DNA of 64,000 bases. Origin: Thermomucor indicae-seudaticae (lineage: Eukaryota > Mucoromycota > Mucoromycetes > Mucorales > Lichtheimiaceae). Position numbers and translations under genes: made by a program. The notes beneath the pieces were generated by a model. The model was given only the letters and a program-made list of their open reading frames with translations. It did no database searches and was not told where the DNA came from. Positions 61,401-64,000 of the stretch are shown here, one piece after another (position 1 is the stretch's first letter; the number at the start of each line of letters is the position of its first letter). Where the stretch lies: positions 1 through 64,000 of the forward strand of contig JSYX01000120.1 in assembly GCA_000787465.1 (NCBI GenBank). Direction: 5' to 3'.

Positions 61401-62549
61401 TTATGATGGGGATACATTTTCGAGTGACTGCAGAAGGGCTGCAGACATGACGTTGTATATTTTGGAACATCCATCCACGCATTGCTCGATGGCCTAGAAA
61501 ACGAATATGAATAAACCCATAGAATGCTGCCAATCGAACTTTTTGGGTGACTTACTTGTGAAGTGATGGCCAGATCCGACAAGCCGGATTGAAGGACATG
61601 TGTCACTTCATTTAATGAGGGCATATACGAGACGACCATGGATCCCGACTTAGCCTGCTCTTCTGCTTCGGTGCCGTCCATCAGGATATGATCATCGACC
61701 ATCAACTAATCATGATCTCCGTCAGCACGAGCGTCCCCAATCCACTCAATGGCCCCCAAAAACTTACAGCCGAGCATGCTGTGACTTGGTCCACCATCTC
61801 AATACCGGCGTCTGCTAAGGCAGTGCTGGCTGCAATAATGGCGGCTGCCAAACAAGAGCTGGTGCCGTCGTTTTCCAGCACGTTCACGTAGACGTCAATC
61901 GCGGATTTTGGGAGCAATTCGAGTCGTACTGCGGGCGTCAGGGCTTGAAGCAAGACATGCGAAAAGCCGCGTTCTTCGGCGTCCTTTTTTTTTCGTATGT
62001 GTCAGATTCTCTCTCTCTCTCTCTTCTCAATGGGGTTCTATGTGACCCTTATTAGGTTCTTTTTTACCCTCATGTAGTTCCTTCGCTTGGCACAGGAAAA
62101 TGTGCAAAACTTGAATTCACAGTTCAGTGTACCGATATTCGAAAAGGTGGCTGCCCGTTTCAGTTGTCGTGGTCCATAACTAAGGTAAGGTCCATAAGAA
62201 AGGGCAGTTCCCCCGAATCCACTGAACGACGGAAAAAAAGGAAGATCGATCTTACACTGCGCAGACCAGTTTTGTATTGCCTACTTCGATGTACGCCGAT
62301 CCATTGGCTTGAGTGACAAGTCCTGTTTTCAAGACTGGAATACATTAACCGGGCTTGTCAGTGGGGGGGGGGGCTAACAATGAACAATGCGATCTTACAA
62401 ATGGGGCGAATATCTTCCAGCGCACGTTGGTCTGCCCGCTTCTTTGTTGATGCATCGAATACGGCTGCTGATTTCTGTTGTTGTGCGTCGACATTCTTTA
62501 AGACGGGTGGTACACTGGTTTCTGGCCCATGGACGCGTTTACGATCCAT
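61401..62549 (-). CDS. MTR3: Exosome subunit MTR3 (RNase PH-like)
   Basis: A structural RNase PH-fold member of the six-subunit exosome ring, EXOSC6 type. Start MDRKRVHGPETSVPP; then STKKRADQRALEDIRPI, TGLVTQANGSAYIEVGNTKL, CAVYGPRQLKRAATFS, CEFKFCTFSCAKRRN, then ERGFSHVLLQALTPAVRLEL, SAIDVYVNVLENDGTSSCLA, AIIAASTALADAGIEM, and the last exon AIEQCVDGCSKIYNVMSAAL. Fungal Mtr3 proteins start with this ordered RKR-NGP sequence. A CT microsatellite lies in one intron (about 62009-62023). An upstream in-frame ATG at 62645 exists but the added residues do not look conserved. It follows MUS81 in tandem by 167 bp. Confidence 0.88.
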
Positions 62550-62715
62550 AATTTCAGGTGATCCAGGTAACTTTCTGCAGCAACCAAAACTTTTTTTTGT
62601 CCGCGGCGTTTGAACATGAGCGCCCTGATGCTTGTAAAAGGGCATACGCTAAACGCATCCGTTACTTTAATCAAGTTTATTCAACAGAGATAATGGGTAT
62701 CATGCTCCAGGTTCA

Positions 62716-64000
62716 TTACAGATAGCTTTCTTGACCCCATACACACCAAAGCTTCTCGCTCAGGCTATTGCCCCATCTTCGTCGACTGATACCATCTTTG
62801 GTCGCATCATGAGCCAGCGTTTTCCCGACGACGCTATTAGCATTGCTACTACAATACGCCTCCAAAAGCGCTTTGGGCGTTGGGTATCTCTTCATCAGTG
62901 CCGCTGCTTTCTCGGCACTCACACCACGCACCGTCATCAGCATCCGTAGATACAAGTCGCGAACCGTCAAGGTGCTGGTCTTGCTGTTCAGGTGGTTAAA
63001 CAGCGGATAACTGATGACATGATTCCGGTCGTGTTCCCGCCGAATCTCGAGGTAATTCTGTCTTGACACGATATGTTCAGGGATCCGATACAGCGTGACA
63101 CCTTGAAACATCCGTTGGATCATTCTTGTGAGACGAACAAGGTATTCGATCGTCTCGTCGATGGACCCTGTACGCTTCAGATAAAAGCCATCGATCACTT
63201 GCGTTGACGACATGGCCGTCTGCACAGCCTGCGGGCCAAATCGACCGGACGCCTCCTCCACACTGTATTCCTCTACAATGTAAAATATCTTGCGTGCCCC
63301 AGATTGCTGCAGCCGGAACTAAGCATACTTGCCTTGTCAATCAAATCTATTACGATGAACCCATCGGATGGGTAAATCCTACCTTTTGTTCGTCGAACCG
63401 TCCGTCTTTGATACTGGTCACAAGATCGTCCATACGCTTACGTTCAACAATGACATCCAAGAAAAGCTCGTCCGCGGAAATGGTGCTGCCCTTCTTCCGC
63501 GCGACCCAGATCACATCGCCCAGATCGAGTGCGCGTTTCGTGACCAAGACCTCCCTCTTGGCAAGCTGCTCTTGAAAGTACTCGCGATTCGATTTCATTT
63601 TGATCTCCCGGTTGTCGAGAATCATCACGATATCATAGCTATCGGGAGGATACTCGCAATACCCTTCCGACAATCCATGACTTTTGTTTTCAGTAGCAGT
63701 GGCTTGAGAGCTGGCTTCCGAGCACGGCCAAAAGTTGTCGTCCTCCTCCTCTTCACGCTCCAAAGGAGCCAAGGGAAGTCCAGGACAAACGATATCTGCA
63801 ACGTCCTCTGGAAGGTACCCAGTGCATACATCATCGCTTTCAAACGTCAATTTCCGTACCGCTTTGGCCCTCGGATGGGTCGCTTGTTGTGACGAGAATT
63901 GTATGTGATATAAGAGCTCGGATGTGGCATCTTTGTATGTTCAAGTTAACAAAAAAGCAAGCCCACAGAGTGTGAGATTTTGGATTTTACCATCAATGTC
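62716..64000 (-). CDS. MUS81: MUS81 structure-specific endonuclease, partial (5' end beyond window)
   Basis: Catalytic subunit of the MUS81-EME1/MMS4 nuclease that cuts stalled forks and recombination intermediates. The visible part is the C-terminal half. The ERCC4 nuclease domain runs from SYDIVMILDNREIK through RALDLGDVIWVARKK to LDVIVERKRMDDLVTSIKDG, which has the ERKxxxD active site. Across an intron it continues RLQQSGARKIFYIVEEY, MSSTQVIDGFYLKRTGSIDE and VRLTRMIQRMF. The tandem helix-hairpin-helix follows in MLMTVRGVSAEKAAALMKRY. The stop is after WGQESYL. Upstream exons run past 64000, so the N-terminus is missing here. Confidence 0.93.

Overview
This is a nuclear window from an intron-rich fungus, most likely an early-diverging one (Mucoromycota, Mucorales-like). 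Genes are compact. Introns are mostly 40-100 bp with GTRNGY donors and CTRAC/CTGAC branch sites. The gene set is fungal: a TRP1 trifunctional fusion, GYP7, ARB1, IKS1, a LAM-type BAR-PH-GRAM-VASt protein, AIM41 and RRG9. One multi-exon gene looks to me like a Mucoromycota-expanded family. That lineage call is inference. Nothing here is prokaryotic and I see no tRNA, rRNA or CRISPR array.

Left part (1-16 kb): the first 1.9 kb has no resolved gene. It is followed by an unrecognised 152-aa spliced gene, a HAPSTR1/C16orf72-like stress regulator, a PAP2 lipid phosphatase (DPP1 type), a J-domain protein fused to a TMEM185-like membrane region, the Rab GAP GYP7, and mitochondrial AIM41. AIM41 shares a 65-bp divergent promoter with a membrane-anchored alpha/beta hydrolase. 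Then come a coiled-coil SH3BGR protein and the ABCF ATPase ARB1.

Middle part (16-40 kb): TRP1, a probably frame-shifted small gene, a Pumilio RNA-binding protein, the large LAM sterol-transfer-type protein, an unresolved small gene, a G-protein alpha subunit, an HSF-type transcription factor, a sulfotransferase-fold protein, and a MINDY deubiquitinase with a C-terminal CaaX box.

Accessory island (about 39.8-49.6 kb): gene-poor and repeat-bearing. It holds two diverged copies of a roughly 500-bp direct repeat, a truncated Tc1/mariner transposase start, a tract of five consecutive DNA/RNA hairpins of which three share one loop on different self-complementary stems, an eight-exon gene with a PD-(D/E)XK-nuclease-like core motif, and an intact seven-exon 161-aa gene of unknown function with a 15-nt exon.

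Right part (49.6-64 kb): RRG9/neugrin, ARF6, the kinase IKS1, COG5 (short form), secretory cyclophilin B, a FYVE-RING E3 ligase (RFFL/RNF34 type), a histidine-phosphatase family protein, the exosome subunit MTR3, and MUS81 running off the right edge. Membrane traffic and signalling are well represented (GYP7, ARF6, COG5, LAM, G-alpha), but adjacency in a fungal genome is weak evidence for a shared pathway. Exon boundaries were read by eye from splice consensus and frame; 5' ends are the least certain part.
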